Shown here one piece after another: positions 8,948 to 18,155 of a DNA stretch of 38,693 nucleotides. Numbering within the stretch: the first letter of the stretch is position 1; each line of letters begins with the position of its first letter. Source of the stretch: Bacillus massilinigeriensis (GTDB taxonomy: Bacteria > Bacillota > Bacilli > Bacillales > Cytobacillaceae); NCBI RefSeq assembly GCF_900111815.1, contig NZ_LT630004.1:2851168-2889860 (forward strand). Reading direction: 5' to 3'. The notes under the pieces were generated by a model. The model made no database searches and was not told the DNA's origin. It saw nothing but the letters and a program-made list of their open reading frames with translations. A program made the position numbers and the translations under genes.

Positions 8948-9880
8948 TTAATCCTCTCTGAAATTTTTCCATAATTCACCTAGTTTGAGATCATATTTTC
9001 TTGGATAGATCAAATCATATCCACTACCGTTGGTAAACGTCATTTCCCCAAAGTATATTTTCCCATCAACATTATAAAGGTCAACTCTTACATGAGAAAA
9101 CCCAGTAGCAAGTTTCTCAGCTAAAGTGATCATCAATTCGAAATTTTCTGGCTTCGGTATAACGTTATCGGTATTCTTCTTTACTTGACCCCACGGCTGT
9201 AAATCCCAATTAAGATCATAAACATTTCTCCTATGATCTCCGTTTCTATCAACATCTACCCAACAAAAGTGGGCTTTCCCATCAAAACAAAGGAATTTAT
9301 AATCTTGCAAGTCGTTTCCTTTTGTTTCAATATATTGTTCAACAAAAATCATTCTAGTTATATCCGAATAGTGTAATTCAAAACCATGACTATACCCAAA
9401 ATCAGTCTTCATCCATCCATTGACTAATATCTTAGCAGTCTTTTTATCAAATCTATTTTTATCTTTTACAATAATATTAGTACCTGATCCATGATTAGTC
9501 TTAAGTACAAAAGAGTTTGGAAGCATATCAAAATCTATATCATCAAATGCAGCCCATTTACCTATTAGTGGTATTAAATATTCCTGTCCTATTACATTTT
9601 TAACATAATTTCTGACAAGAATTTTATCTGAATATTCCGTTCTACGATAATCTTGTGAATATAATTTTTTCCATTGCATTATTTCCGTATATTTTTTGGG
9701 GTTTTCCCAATCAATTGATTCATTAATTCTTTTATAATAATCATGTTCAATAATTTTTTTAACTTCTTCAATATTTAAACTTTTGCGTTCCTCGCAAATT
9801 TTAATTGTTTTGGAAAATTTATATTTAAGGTACAATCTATAAACAAACTGATTTTCCTTTAATCTGGTTCTGATATTCAC
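8948..9880 (-). CDS. TupA-like ATP-grasp protein
   Basis: A 310-residue protein. Features include MQWKKLYSQDYRRTEYSDKILVR, GQEYLIPLIGKW, LPNSFVLKTNHGSGTNIIV, FLCFDGKAHFCWVDVDR and a C-terminal VRVDLYNVDGKIYFGEMTFTNGSG. The last is the metal/ATP-binding end of an ATP-grasp fold. This is the pattern of the TupA-like ATP-grasp family, named after a protein needed for teichuronopeptide in alkaliphilic Bacillus and common in capsule loci. The reaction is not established for most members. Here a GTG start at 9880 follows AGGAG by 8 nt. The gene lies between polymerase and flippase, so a role in modifying or building the repeat unit is inferred. Confidence 0.8.
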   Translation of the reverse strand: MNIRTRLKENQFVYRLYLKYKFSKTIKICEERKSLNIEEVKKIIEHDYYKRINESIDWENPKKYTEIMQWKKLYSQDYRRTEYSDKILVRNYVKNVIGQEYLIPLIGKWAAFDDIDFDMLPNSFVLKTNHGSGTNIIVKDKNRFDKKTAKILVNGWMKTDFGYSHGFELHYSDITRMIFVEQYIETKGNDLQDYKFLCFDGKAHFCWVDVDRNGDHRRNVYDLNWDLQPWGQVKKNTDNVIPKPENFELMITLAEKLATGFSHVRVDLYNVDGKIYFGEMTFTNGSGYDLIYPRKYDLKLGELWKNFRED

Positions 9881-9905
9881 ATTATATACTCCTAAATTTA
9901 ATATA

Positions 9906-11219
9906 TTATTTGATTACTTTTACACTTTTGTACCTATCATAAACATAAGTGAAAACAAAAAAAGCTAAAATAAAACTGATTGTTTGATTGACTTGATTAA
10001 AGTAAAACCTAACCATAGAGAAAACTAATTTCTGTGCTAACAACAAATAAATAAGAACGTATTTATTTGAGAACGTTAACATCATTCTAGAGTAAAAATG
10101 ACCCACAAATATACCGAAAAAAAACATACCTAACACTACACCAAAAATCCGCCCATCTATGTAAAACTGATAAAATATTGTAGCAAAAGCATTCATATTA
10201 GTAATTTCTCCACCAACGTTTATCCCTGTTTCCAATACTTCGAAGGAAAGTTCATTAGCCCTTAAAAAGGGATCCGGATATGAACCAATTACCTTAAAAA
10301 CACGTAAAGTCAGGAAAAATGTTTGAGTTAATCCGTTTAATGAAGATAAACCAAAACTATAATAATTCGGGAAATGAGTGTCAATTACATTTATTCGATA
10401 TTCCATATGAATTATCGGAACTCCAAAATAAATAAAAAACTCTTTAAATAAATTAAAATCGACTTTTCTTTCAATACTCATAAATATCATATAGAATATT
10501 ATTAAAGATATACCGATGGTTATTGCTACTTTTGTTTTATAGTTTAATTTCAAACTAATTTTTTCCCCGAAAATCAGTTTTGCAAAGAAAAAGTAAAGAA
10601 TTAACCAAATCAGTATGGAACGACCGCCCCCCGAAGATAATACCCATAATGCAACCATTCCAAAAGTCATAAAAATTAATACTTTATCACGTTTTCCATT
10701 AAAATAATCTATAGCTAAAATAGGTAATGATAAATATACTATTGGTGTAGATATATATCCTCTGAAGTTTACAACAACACTTGATGTATTCAAATTATCA
10801 ACATACAAATGTCTTATAGTATCCATTGAATAGCCATTCAGCAATAGCTGAACTACATTTAATGATTGAGAGGCGAGAAATATAATTACCATTGTATACA
10901 AAATGTATAATAGTTTATAATTAAAATTATTACCCTTACTCCTACTCTTACTTATATTATTTGGGTGCATTTTCTTTTTAAAAACAAAGTATCTATTATT
11001 CATAAGTAAGATACCAATATTAAAAGCTAATAATCCTAGAAGAATCATACTATAGGTTTTATTGCTTGGTCTATCCACTCCATAAAAGGCGAAAAAAGAA
11101 AGAGTAGTAAAAAGCAGCCACATTATGTTCATTAAAAATAATGGATTATAAATGTTTCGTTCTTTAAGGTAACCTACAAAAGTAAAAGCTACCAAAAATA
11201 AAACTAAGATATATACCAC
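9906..11219 (-). CDS. Wzy-like oligosaccharide repeat-unit polymerase
   Basis: A very hydrophobic polytopic protein with about 12 transmembrane segments, central SSGGGRSILIWL and a long loop with YSFGLSSLNGLTQTF, as in Wzy-type O-antigen/capsule polymerases of the oligosaccharide repeat-unit polymerase family. The frame opens at a TTG (11237), but GTG 11219 has an exact AAGGAG 7 nt upstream and gives a normal hydrophobic N-terminus (VYILVLFLVAFTF). I therefore take 437 residues. It follows two glycosyltransferases and precedes TupA-like and Wzx genes, the expected order of a Wzx/Wzy cluster. Codon usage is strongly AT-biased. Confidence 0.8.
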   Translation of the reverse strand: MVYILVLFLVAFTFVGYLKERNIYNPLFLMNIMWLLFTTLSFFAFYGVDRPSNKTYSMILLGLLAFNIGILLMNNRYFVFKKKMHPNNISKSRSKGNNFNYKLLYILYTMVIIFLASQSLNVVQLLLNGYSMDTIRHLYVDNLNTSSVVVNFRGYISTPIVYLSLPILAIDYFNGKRDKVLIFMTFGMVALWVLSSGGGRSILIWLILYFFFAKLIFGEKISLKLNYKTKVAITIGISLIIFYMIFMSIERKVDFNLFKEFFIYFGVPIIHMEYRINVIDTHFPNYYSFGLSSLNGLTQTFFLTLRVFKVIGSYPDPFLRANELSFEVLETGINVGGEITNMNAFATIFYQFYIDGRIFGVVLGMFFFGIFVGHFYSRMMLTFSNKYVLIYLLLAQKLVFSMVRFYFNQVNQTISFILAFFVFTYVYDRYKSVKVIK

Positions 11220-11283
11220 GAATATTCTCCTTAACAATTGTGACTCTTGCCACTAAATTTGTATTTGCAAATTCTATTGCTAC

Positions 11284-12438
11284 TTAAAACAACTCATCTA
11301 TTAGTGTTAAATATTTACCATTTTGTTTACTGCGTGAATAATTCCGCATATTTCCTTTGTTTGTCAACGAAGAAATTTCCATATCTATAATTTTTACGAT
11401 ATTATCTACCAAATCAACCTCATTATAACATGAAAATCCATTTTCAAATCTATTAACTAGATGGTCTAATTGTGTATTTTTCTTTCCTAAATATATTAAT
11501 GGCTTATTAATATAGACATAATCATAGAATTTTGTTCCCATTGCTCCTTTTCTAACATCAATAATTACGTTTACATTAGAATGTTGAAGTAACTGTATCC
11601 CATCAGTATACTTTACAAATCCTGTATTTATATATTTTTCTCTATCGAAACCACTGATCTTAATGGCTTCTTCTGTTTCCTTTTCAGGTAAACCGATATG
11701 AAGAATGAGTAAGTTAGGATACTTTTCACTAATTATCTTCATAGCACTGAAAAATTTGACTCCATATTCAATTGAGTAATATGAAAGTTTTCCAAAGGCA
11801 GATATAACAAAATTCTCATTATAAGGATAATCTTGTGTAAAGCCCAATTGGTGCAATTGTTCATCATCATATCCATTAGCAATAACTTCGAATTTACCAT
11901 TTCTATAAACCTTCTTTAAGATTTGTTTCCAATTTTCAGTAACGGTAACCACTAAGTCAGCATGTTTTATACTTTTTTTCTCTATTGGAAAGTAAACAAT
12001 CTTTTTTGCTATACTAATTGGATTGAAAAAGTCTAGCTTTTTTCTCATGTCAAAAATCCAAAGATCCCGATAATCGATTATGCATTTTGTATTATATTCT
12101 TTTTTTGCAACTTGACATAGAGGAATGGTGTAAAAAGGCCCTGCTGTTATAAAAACTAAATCAAAATTATTATTATCCATTACTTTTCTAAAAACAGTCT
12201 TATATCGCTTACTCGCTTCAGGAAACCTAACTGATTGATCCATTTTCACTTTATATGTTTTAAGATCAATTAACTCTGTATTACTATTTAATAATTGTTT
12301 GACTTCGTCATCGTATTCATTTCTTATTATAGTAAGTTCATGCCCTCTTTTTAAAAACGCATGTGCCAAACTCGAAATTCGCACTATTGCTACCGATGCG
12401 CTAGGTGGAAACAAGGGAGAAACTATTAGTATCCTCAT
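11284..12438 (-). CDS. Glycosyltransferase, GT4-like (GT-B fold)
   Basis: 384 residues starting MRILIVSPLFPPSAS, the usual N-terminal Rossmann strand and glycine/serine loop of GT-B transferases. Later come VVTVTENWKQILKKVY, VIANGYDD, VISAFGKLSYYSIEYGV and TGFVKYTDGIQLLQHSNVNVIIDVRKG. The typical E-x7-E of GT4 is weak, with KGAMGTKFYDYVYINKPLI in its place, as in the subgroup used in capsule synthesis. It presumably adds one sugar to the lipid-linked repeat unit on the cytoplasmic face. Donor and linkage cannot be read from sequence. ATG 12438 follows GAGGAG. The gene starts 27 nt after the previous transferase. Confidence 0.8.
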   Translation of the reverse strand: MRILIVSPLFPPSASVAIVRISSLAHAFLKRGHELTIIRNEYDDEVKQLLNSNTELIDLKTYKVKMDQSVRFPEASKRYKTVFRKVMDNNNFDLVFITAGPFYTIPLCQVAKKEYNTKCIIDYRDLWIFDMRKKLDFFNPISIAKKIVYFPIEKKSIKHADLVVTVTENWKQILKKVYRNGKFEVIANGYDDEQLHQLGFTQDYPYNENFVISAFGKLSYYSIEYGVKFFSAMKIISEKYPNLLILHIGLPEKETEEAIKISGFDREKYINTGFVKYTDGIQLLQHSNVNVIIDVRKGAMGTKFYDYVYINKPLIYLGKKNTQLDHLVNRFENGFSCYNEVDLVDNIVKIIDMEISSLTNKGNMRNYSRSKQNGKYLTLIDELF

Positions 12439-12465
12439 AATCTATCTCCTCATAAACTTGGTAAT

Positions 12466-13605
12466 TTATGCATCACAATATATTGAATACAGTTGTTTTG
12501 CTACTGCTTCATCACTAAAATTGAGTTCTGCATAATCCGATATGTCACGATGGTTATAGTTAAAACGCTGTTTATACATTGCTTCCATCTTATCTGCTAA
12601 ATCATCAACATTATTTACTTTAAACAAAAGACCCCTAGCATTGTTAATATACTGTTTTATAGGTGAGGTATCGGCTATAATGACAGGTTTCCCACAAGAC
12701 ATTGCCTCAATGACTGGCACCCCAAAGGTTTCCACAGTGCTGGCTGAAATATATGCATTGCTTTTCCCTAGTAATTTGGCTGTCTTTTCTCGATCCAAAA
12801 ATCCTGTTAAATTAATTTTATTTTCCATTTTTAGAGAAGAGACTTTCTTCTTAAGGGGTTCATATTCCTCACCATCACCAATAATGATCAATTCTATATT
12901 AGGATTATCTTTAAACCTTTTTGAAAAGGCCTCAATTATTAAATCAAATTTCTTCACTTTAACTAGTCGACCTAACGCAATAAAACGATAAATATCTTTA
13001 TTAGGTTCTGATATGTTAGTAAATACTGAAGAAACAACATTTGGTACTACAATAAACTCTCTATTTACCCCAGTTAATTCCTTAATGACCTTTGGCAAAA
13101 TATCATTAACACATAGAAATTTATCCGCTTGAATCGATATCTTTTTAAGTAAGTTTATTTGTTGAATTGTCAATTCTTTAGTTTGAACTCTAGTATAATG
13201 TTCAGTGATCACAATTTTGCTTTTTAAAGAAATTAAGTATTCCCATATTTCTTCAGTTAAAGTAATAATCGGAAAATGAATATGAATGATATCTGGTTTC
13301 CCGTATTTCTTAATCGCTTTTTTTAGAACTGTAATACTTAATTTTGATTTAATTTTATTAAAAACTGAAGTAGGAAAACCACCAATTGGAAAATACTTCC
13401 CGTAAGTGAATATACTTTTATCTTCCCTTGAAATACTATTAAACCTTCTTAATCTAAAAATTGAACGATTATCACAGAAGGCATATACTATTTTAACAGA
13501 ATCACTGTAGAATTTTGAAACAGCCTCTGCCTGTTCATACTCAAAAATTCCAATCAACCCAGTTTCAACTTCGGGGTACCCTCTACCTATTACTAAAAGA
13601 TTCAC
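12466..13605 (-). CDS. Glycosyltransferase family 4
   Basis: 379 residues. The GT4 signature is complete: VPNVVSSVF, FIALGRLVKVKKFDLIIEAF, LIIIGDGEEYEPLKKKV and the E-x7-E motif in ETFGVPVIEAMSCGKPVI, which contacts the nucleotide-sugar donor. GTG 13605 has GAGGTG upstream. It lies downstream of the ATP-grasp pair across a 110-nt gap containing a hairpin (13637-13681). The probable role is addition of a sugar to the undecaprenyl-linked intermediate. Donor specificity is unknown. Confidence 0.88.
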   Translation of the reverse strand: MNLLVIGRGYPEVETGLIGIFEYEQAEAVSKFYSDSVKIVYAFCDNRSIFRLRRFNSISREDKSIFTYGKYFPIGGFPTSVFNKIKSKLSITVLKKAIKKYGKPDIIHIHFPIITLTEEIWEYLISLKSKIVITEHYTRVQTKELTIQQINLLKKISIQADKFLCVNDILPKVIKELTGVNREFIVVPNVVSSVFTNISEPNKDIYRFIALGRLVKVKKFDLIIEAFSKRFKDNPNIELIIIGDGEEYEPLKKKVSSLKMENKINLTGFLDREKTAKLLGKSNAYISASTVETFGVPVIEAMSCGKPVIIADTSPIKQYINNARGLLFKVNNVDDLADKMEAMYKQRFNYNHRDISDYAELNFSDEAVAKQLYSIYCDA

Positions 13606-13636
13606 TATTACACCTCGTACAAGAATTAATAATATC

Positions 13637-13681
13637 CTTTCCTCTAGCTAAATCAGTAATACCTTTTTTGCTAGAGGAAAG
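13637..13681 (-). terminator. Hairpin between ATP-grasp and glycosyltransferase genes
   Basis: CTTTCCTCTAGC (13637-13648) pairs perfectly with GCTAGAGGAAAG (13670-13681). On the transcribed minus strand the stem is followed by an AU-rich but not U-pure tail. It could be a leaky terminator or a processing/stability hairpin inside the operon. Confidence 0.5.
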
Positions 13682-13716
13682 CTGTTATAATATGTTGATT
13701 CAAAATTAGTAAAACT

Positions 13717-14919
13717 TTATATTAATTCCATTACAATTTTCTTTTCAATACTTGTAATTTTATCAACACATTCTTCGAGAGTTTTACCTTTAACTATTAC
13801 TTGTCCAATGCAATCATTTGAACTTTCAAAGGCTCTAACTTCATCACCTGGTTTAATAAAAAAAGTGATTTCTAATATATCATCATCTATTATACCAGTG
13901 TATTCTATATTTTTTAGAATCCCATTTTCCTTTTCTGAAAAGAGCATTTTAGCTAAACCAACATTAGGTTCTTTATCACGTTTTTCCCATATAAGTCTAG
14001 GATCCTCACCCACTGCCATTGCACTAATCATTTCATAATAGTTAATTCCATAATTAATAGATACCAATTCAGGAAGGCAATTTGCACCTACACGGCCAGT
14101 AAGTTCAATAATATATACTTTCTCATCTTTTACTATTAAGTCGACATTAACCGCACAATTATCAAGGCCTAAAGCTTTTATTGCATTACGTATACATTCT
14201 TCAGTTTGTTGAAGTATATCCTCAGAACATTCAATCGGTACATAATGTCCCACAGGTATTGCTGTATGACTCATGAATGTTTCATCTCCATGAGGCAAAA
14301 CAAATAAAATTTCACCATTGTAAATGAATGATTGTGCCCCATATTCCCAACCCTCAATAAATTCTTCGATAATACAATAGTCTCTCTTTGTATCATGCAT
14401 TGTATTTCTATATCCTTCATACGCTTCTTCTTCTGTATGGGCAATATATATTCCTTTACTTCCCTGTAAATCCGTTGCCTTTATGATTACTGGTAACATT
14501 AAATTTTGAAGACATTGGCTTAGCTCTTCCTCTGTAGAAACTTTAAAAAATTTTGCCGTACTAACTCCATTCTCCATTAATGCTGTTTTCATTTTTAGCT
14601 TATCTTGGCATAGCTCTGCTGCATTTTCACTTAACCCTATAAAATCAAGTTGATCACAAGACTTTCCTAAAGCAGTAACTCCGGTATCTAAACAACATGT
14701 AGCTATACCATCTAAATTCAACTCTTTCGATTTTGTAAGAACATCATCGGGATTCGAAATATCCATATGACATACTTCATCAGCAATAGCTATCCCTGGT
14801 GGATTATTATTTGGCAAAGTACCAACTATTGTTTTTATCCCCATTTCCTTTGCTGTTTTAATTAATCCAATCTGTCCTCTTCCTGCTCCTAAAATTAACA
14901 ATCGTTTGTTATCAAACAT
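13717..14919 (-). CDS. ATP-grasp ligase (carbamoyl-phosphate-synthase-like), copy 2
   Basis: 400 residues. The N-terminal nucleotide-fold GAGRGQIGLIKTAKEMG (11-27) is followed by an ATP-grasp core: LPVIIKATDLQGSKGIYI (ATP-binding lysine and loop), IIEEFIEGWEYGAQSFI and the metal-binding VNVDLIVKDEKVYIIELTGRVGANCLPE. Such enzymes activate a carboxylate as acyl-phosphate and join it to an amine. It is homologous in architecture to the next gene (14953-16140), with a similar ending, so the pair looks like an ancient duplication. ATG 14919 follows AAGGAG by 6 nt. Adjacency to an aminotransferase and sugar transferase suggests acylation of an amino sugar. The substrate is inferred. Confidence 0.85.
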   Translation of the reverse strand: MFDNKRLLILGAGRGQIGLIKTAKEMGIKTIVGTLPNNNPPGIAIADEVCHMDISNPDDVLTKSKELNLDGIATCCLDTGVTALGKSCDQLDFIGLSENAAELCQDKLKMKTALMENGVSTAKFFKVSTEEELSQCLQNLMLPVIIKATDLQGSKGIYIAHTEEEAYEGYRNTMHDTKRDYCIIEEFIEGWEYGAQSFIYNGEILFVLPHGDETFMSHTAIPVGHYVPIECSEDILQQTEECIRNAIKALGLDNCAVNVDLIVKDEKVYIIELTGRVGANCLPELVSINYGINYYEMISAMAVGEDPRLIWEKRDKEPNVGLAKMLFSEKENGILKNIEYTGIIDDDILEITFFIKPGDEVRAFESSNDCIGQVIVKGKTLEECVDKITSIEKKIVMELI

Positions 14920-14952
14920 TTTTTTTCTCCTTTATCATTCAGCTATCAATAA

Positions 14953-16140
14953 TCAAATTTTTATTTTTATACAACCCGCAGCTTTTTTACAAATATGCAT
15001 TGCTTCAATTGCTGTCGAACCTTGTGCTATTATATAGCCTAATCTATCATGGCTACTACAAATTTCCCTTGACTGCTCTCCTACATTTTTCAACATCTTA
15101 ATCTCAAAAATTCCGTCTATTTTGCCCGCTGTGTCTAGCCCTTCAATACTTTTTATATAGCCTTTGTCCCCAGATATATATTGAATAGAACTTCCTTTAT
15201 TAAGATTTGGAGACAAATCCACATCTTCACCACATGCTATATTGATTACAGCCTTCACCATATCAATTCCTGTAGAAAGAGGAACTAAGTGTGTTGAGAT
15301 AAAGTCCCCTCCCATTCGAGCTCCTAGTTCAATTATCTTCGGACCATTCTTAGTTAACATGATTTCAACGTGAGCTGGTCCATTTGTAATCCCAAGAGCT
15401 ATAACAGCCTTTATTGCCAGTTCTTTAATTCTGCATATATTTTCATCACCTAAGCAACTTGGCTGACTGTGAAGCATTTCAACAAAATGTGGTGCCCCAT
15501 TTGTCAATTTATCAGTAACAGCTAATACATGGACTGTACCATTATAAACCATTATTTCTACACTTACTTCATCACCTTGCATGTACTCTTCAATGATAAC
15601 CCCTGCATTTCGACCATGAGATAAACTGTATGCAATAGCTGTTTCTAGTTCCTCCTGACTGTTTATAAGGACAACACCCCTACTACCGGAACTATCTACT
15701 GGTTTACTTATACAAGGATAAACTAGTTTACTTTCTATGCTTTTAAGTTCATCAAGTTCTTTTAAAATAAAATACCAAGGGTGTTTAACTCCATTTGCCT
15801 CAAAAGCTTTGATCATTTCCCCTTTGTCTGTAGATTTTAATGCCGCATCATATGAGATACCAATTAATCCGAGTTTCTCACAAGCGTATGCTACAGCACG
15901 CACTGGCATATCTGTTGCTAATGTAATAACCCCATCTGCACAGAAGTCTTTAGCCGCTTCATATACCCCTTTTTCATCTATAGTGCTTACATTATAAAAT
16001 TTGTCTGCATAGGGGATACCTATTGCATCTGAATTAAAATCGGCAATAGCAACATGAAGTCCCATTTCCTTTGCCTTGACTATTGCTGGCAACTGCAAAT
16101 AAGATCCACCTACGATAAGCATTTTTTTATTATTAATCAT
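14953..16140 (-). CDS. ATP-grasp ligase (carbamoyl-phosphate-synthase-like), copy 1
   Basis: 395 residues with the same domain order as its neighbour: MLIVGGSYLQLPAIVKAKEMG at the N-terminus, then YPCISKPVDSSGSRGVVLI, VIIEEYMQGDEVSVEIMV and the metal-ligand region GPAHVEIMLTKNGPKIIELGARMGGDF. It begins inside the 3' end of the sugar transferase gene (8-nt overlap), so translation is probably coupled. The upstream SD is weak. In Bacillus cereus an ATP-grasp enzyme (Pyl) joins 2-oxoglutarate to a UDP-4-amino sugar made by a dehydratase and an aminotransferase (Pat). The same enzyme classes are present here, which makes an analogous role plausible but unproven. Confidence 0.87.
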   Translation of the reverse strand: MINNKKMLIVGGSYLQLPAIVKAKEMGLHVAIADFNSDAIGIPYADKFYNVSTIDEKGVYEAAKDFCADGVITLATDMPVRAVAYACEKLGLIGISYDAALKSTDKGEMIKAFEANGVKHPWYFILKELDELKSIESKLVYPCISKPVDSSGSRGVVLINSQEELETAIAYSLSHGRNAGVIIEEYMQGDEVSVEIMVYNGTVHVLAVTDKLTNGAPHFVEMLHSQPSCLGDENICRIKELAIKAVIALGITNGPAHVEIMLTKNGPKIIELGARMGGDFISTHLVPLSTGIDMVKAVINIACGEDVDLSPNLNKGSSIQYISGDKGYIKSIEGLDTAGKIDGIFEIKMLKNVGEQSREICSSHDRLGYIIAQGSTAIEAMHICKKAAGCIKIKI

Positions 16141-16762
16141 TTTGATTACCAGATAAACTACCTTTCTCTGATGTATTTGTATTAATATTTTTATTTAAAA
16201 GAACCGTTTTAATTGTCTGCAAAATAATCTTAATATCTAAAACAAATGAAATATGGTCTACATAATAACAATCATTTACATATTTTTCTCTTTGTGGAAT
16301 TGAGTTTCTAAAGTACGCTTGATTATATCCAGTAATCCCCGGTTTGATAGTGATTCTTTTCAACTCGTAATCATCGAGAGCTTCCAATGGTTTAGAAGTT
16401 AAATTGGGTCTTGGTCCTATCAAACTCATATCTCCTTTTAGTACATTAAGGAATTGGAGTACTTCATCAAGAGATGTTTTTCTTAAGAAATGCCCAACTT
16501 TTGTTACTCGAGGATCATTATCACTGTTAAATGTTGAAGAATCTTCATTTCTCAAATCTGGTGCGTTAACATGCATAGACCTAAATTTGTACATCTTGAA
16601 TGCTTTACCATTTCGGCCACGCCTTTTCGCATTGTAGAAAATCGGCCCACGATCTTCTAAATAAATAAATGGCGCAATAACCAAAATCAATAGTACCACA
16701 AAGGGTAGTGCTACTAATGCAACTAATATATCCAAAAATCTTTTAATGAATTTTTTATACAT
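16133..16762 (-). CDS. Initiating sugar-phosphate transferase (PglC/EpsL type)
   Basis: 209 residues, the length of the small single-domain bacterial sugar transferases. There is one N-terminal membrane hairpin (about residues 8-35), then GPIFYNAKRRGRNGKAFKMYKFRSM, the catalytic-region FLRKTSLDEVLQFLNVLKGDMSLIGPRPNL and the C-terminal IKPGITGYNQ. It transfers a sugar-1-phosphate from a UDP-sugar to undecaprenyl phosphate and thus commits the first residue of the repeat unit. ATG 16762 follows GGGAGG. Placement right after the aminotransferase suggests that the first sugar is the 4-amino sugar product. In the B. subtilis eps operon EpsL and EpsN are likewise found in one operon. Confidence 0.92.
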   Translation of the reverse strand: MYKKFIKRFLDILVALVALPFVVLLILVIAPFIYLEDRGPIFYNAKRRGRNGKAFKMYKFRSMHVNAPDLRNEDSSTFNSDNDPRVTKVGHFLRKTSLDEVLQFLNVLKGDMSLIGPRPNLTSKPLEALDDYELKRITIKPGITGYNQAYFRNSIPQREKYVNDCYYVDHISFVLDIKIILQTIKTVLLNKNINTNTSEKGSLSGNQND

Positions 16763-16916
16763 TTTTTTCCTCCCGATTTAATAATGTTAATAATAAAGAA
16801 AGGATTAACTGTATAGCTTCTAATTCGTTTAATATGCAAAAGATTTAATCTCCTCTTTTTTTACAGTTAAATAGATGTTATATAAATTTCTATTGTTTAA
16901 TTTCAAAATTCTATGT

Positions 16917-18155
16917 TTAAAGACTTTGTTTAACATATAATCCTTCAAGCATAATTTTTTTAAAGTTCTCAACCACATATTTTACATCTTCATCACTCAA
17001 TAGAGTATGAAGAGGAAGCGTGACTTCATTTGCATATTGCTTATAAGCATTTGGGTAATCGTGAATATCAAATCCTAAATTCTTATACGCCGTAAACATT
17101 GGTAAAGGCTTGTAATGGACGTTACACGCAACTCCAGCTTCAGCCATTTTAACAACAATTTCATTTCTCTGGTTTTCACTAATTCCAGGTATTCTAACTA
17201 AATAAAGATGACCTGAAGAAGAAAAATTTTCTCCGTAATGTTGCAAGCTTATGATGCCTAATGGTAAGAGAGCTCTATCATACGTCTCAATAATCTCTTT
17301 TCTTCTTTGCAACAGTCCTTCATATCTATCTAACTGGATTAGGCCTATACTAGCCATAATATCCGTCATATTGCATTTATAGGCAGGATAAACAATATCA
17401 TATTCCCATGCGCCTTTTTGAACTTTAGCAAGTGCATCTTTTGATTGACCATGAAGGCTGTACAGCATAAATTGCTTATAAAGCCATTCATCATCTAATC
17501 CTTGGTTATTACGCCATACAACAGCTCCCCCTTCAGCTGTTGTGAGGTTCTTTACAGCATGGAAAGAAAAGCAAGTGAAATCAGCAACTTGTCCACATTT
17601 CATACCATTTCTAATAGCCCCAAATGCATGCGCTCCATCAGTCATAACAATTACTCTATTAAATAACGACTGAAGATCGTTTTTGGGGTTGAATATTTTC
17701 TTTTTGCTTTCTACTATTTCATATATAGTATCGTAATCACACATCTTTCCTGCAATATCTACAGGTATTATCACTTTAGTCTTTTCAGTTATTGCTTCTG
17801 CTAATTTGGAGTAATCCATTTCAAATGAATCGGGTGCGGTATCAACAAGGACAATTTTTGCTCCCACATGTTCTATTATGGAAGCAGATGCAGTATAAGT
17901 ATATGCGGAAGTAATTACCTCATCACCGGGACCTATTCCCAAGATACGAAGAGTGAGTTCCATAGCTGCAGTAGCAGAATTTAAGCAAACAGCTCTATTG
18001 ATTCCAACATACTGGGCTATCTTCTTTTCAAATGCTTTTGTTCTAGGGCCTGTTGTAATCCAGCCGGATTTTAATGCTTTAACCACCTCCTGTATTTCTG
18101 TCTCAGATATATCGGGTGGGGAAAATGGGATAGTTCTACCTGCTGTATCGATCAT
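16917..18155 (-). CDS. PLP-dependent sugar aminotransferase (DegT/DnrJ/EryC1)
   Basis: 412 residues. The N-terminal FSPPDISETEIQEVVKALKSGWITTGP is the family hallmark, with LNSATAAMEL (59-68) for cofactor phosphate binding, DGAHAFGA (173-180) and the Schiff-base lysine Lys202 in SFHAVKNLTTAEGG. Such enzymes transfer the amine of glutamate to a 4-keto sugar nucleotide. The 4-keto substrate would come from the dehydratase at 19236-21056, as in the PglF/PglE and EpsC/EpsN pairs. No PglD/EpsM-type acetyltransferase is present in the locus. ATG 18155 follows GAGGAAGG. It is the first gene after the terminator at 18281-18319 and begins the AT-rich specificity region. Confidence 0.92.
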   Translation of the reverse strand: MIDTAGRTIPFSPPDISETEIQEVVKALKSGWITTGPRTKAFEKKIAQYVGINRAVCLNSATAAMELTLRILGIGPGDEVITSAYTYTASASIIEHVGAKIVLVDTAPDSFEMDYSKLAEAITEKTKVIIPVDIAGKMCDYDTIYEIVESKKKIFNPKNDLQSLFNRVIVMTDGAHAFGAIRNGMKCGQVADFTCFSFHAVKNLTTAEGGAVVWRNNQGLDDEWLYKQFMLYSLHGQSKDALAKVQKGAWEYDIVYPAYKCNMTDIMASIGLIQLDRYEGLLQRRKEIIETYDRALLPLGIISLQHYGENFSSSGHLYLVRIPGISENQRNEIVVKMAEAGVACNVHYKPLPMFTAYKNLGFDIHDYPNAYKQYANEVTLPLHTLLSDEDVKYVVENFKKIMLEGLYVKQSL

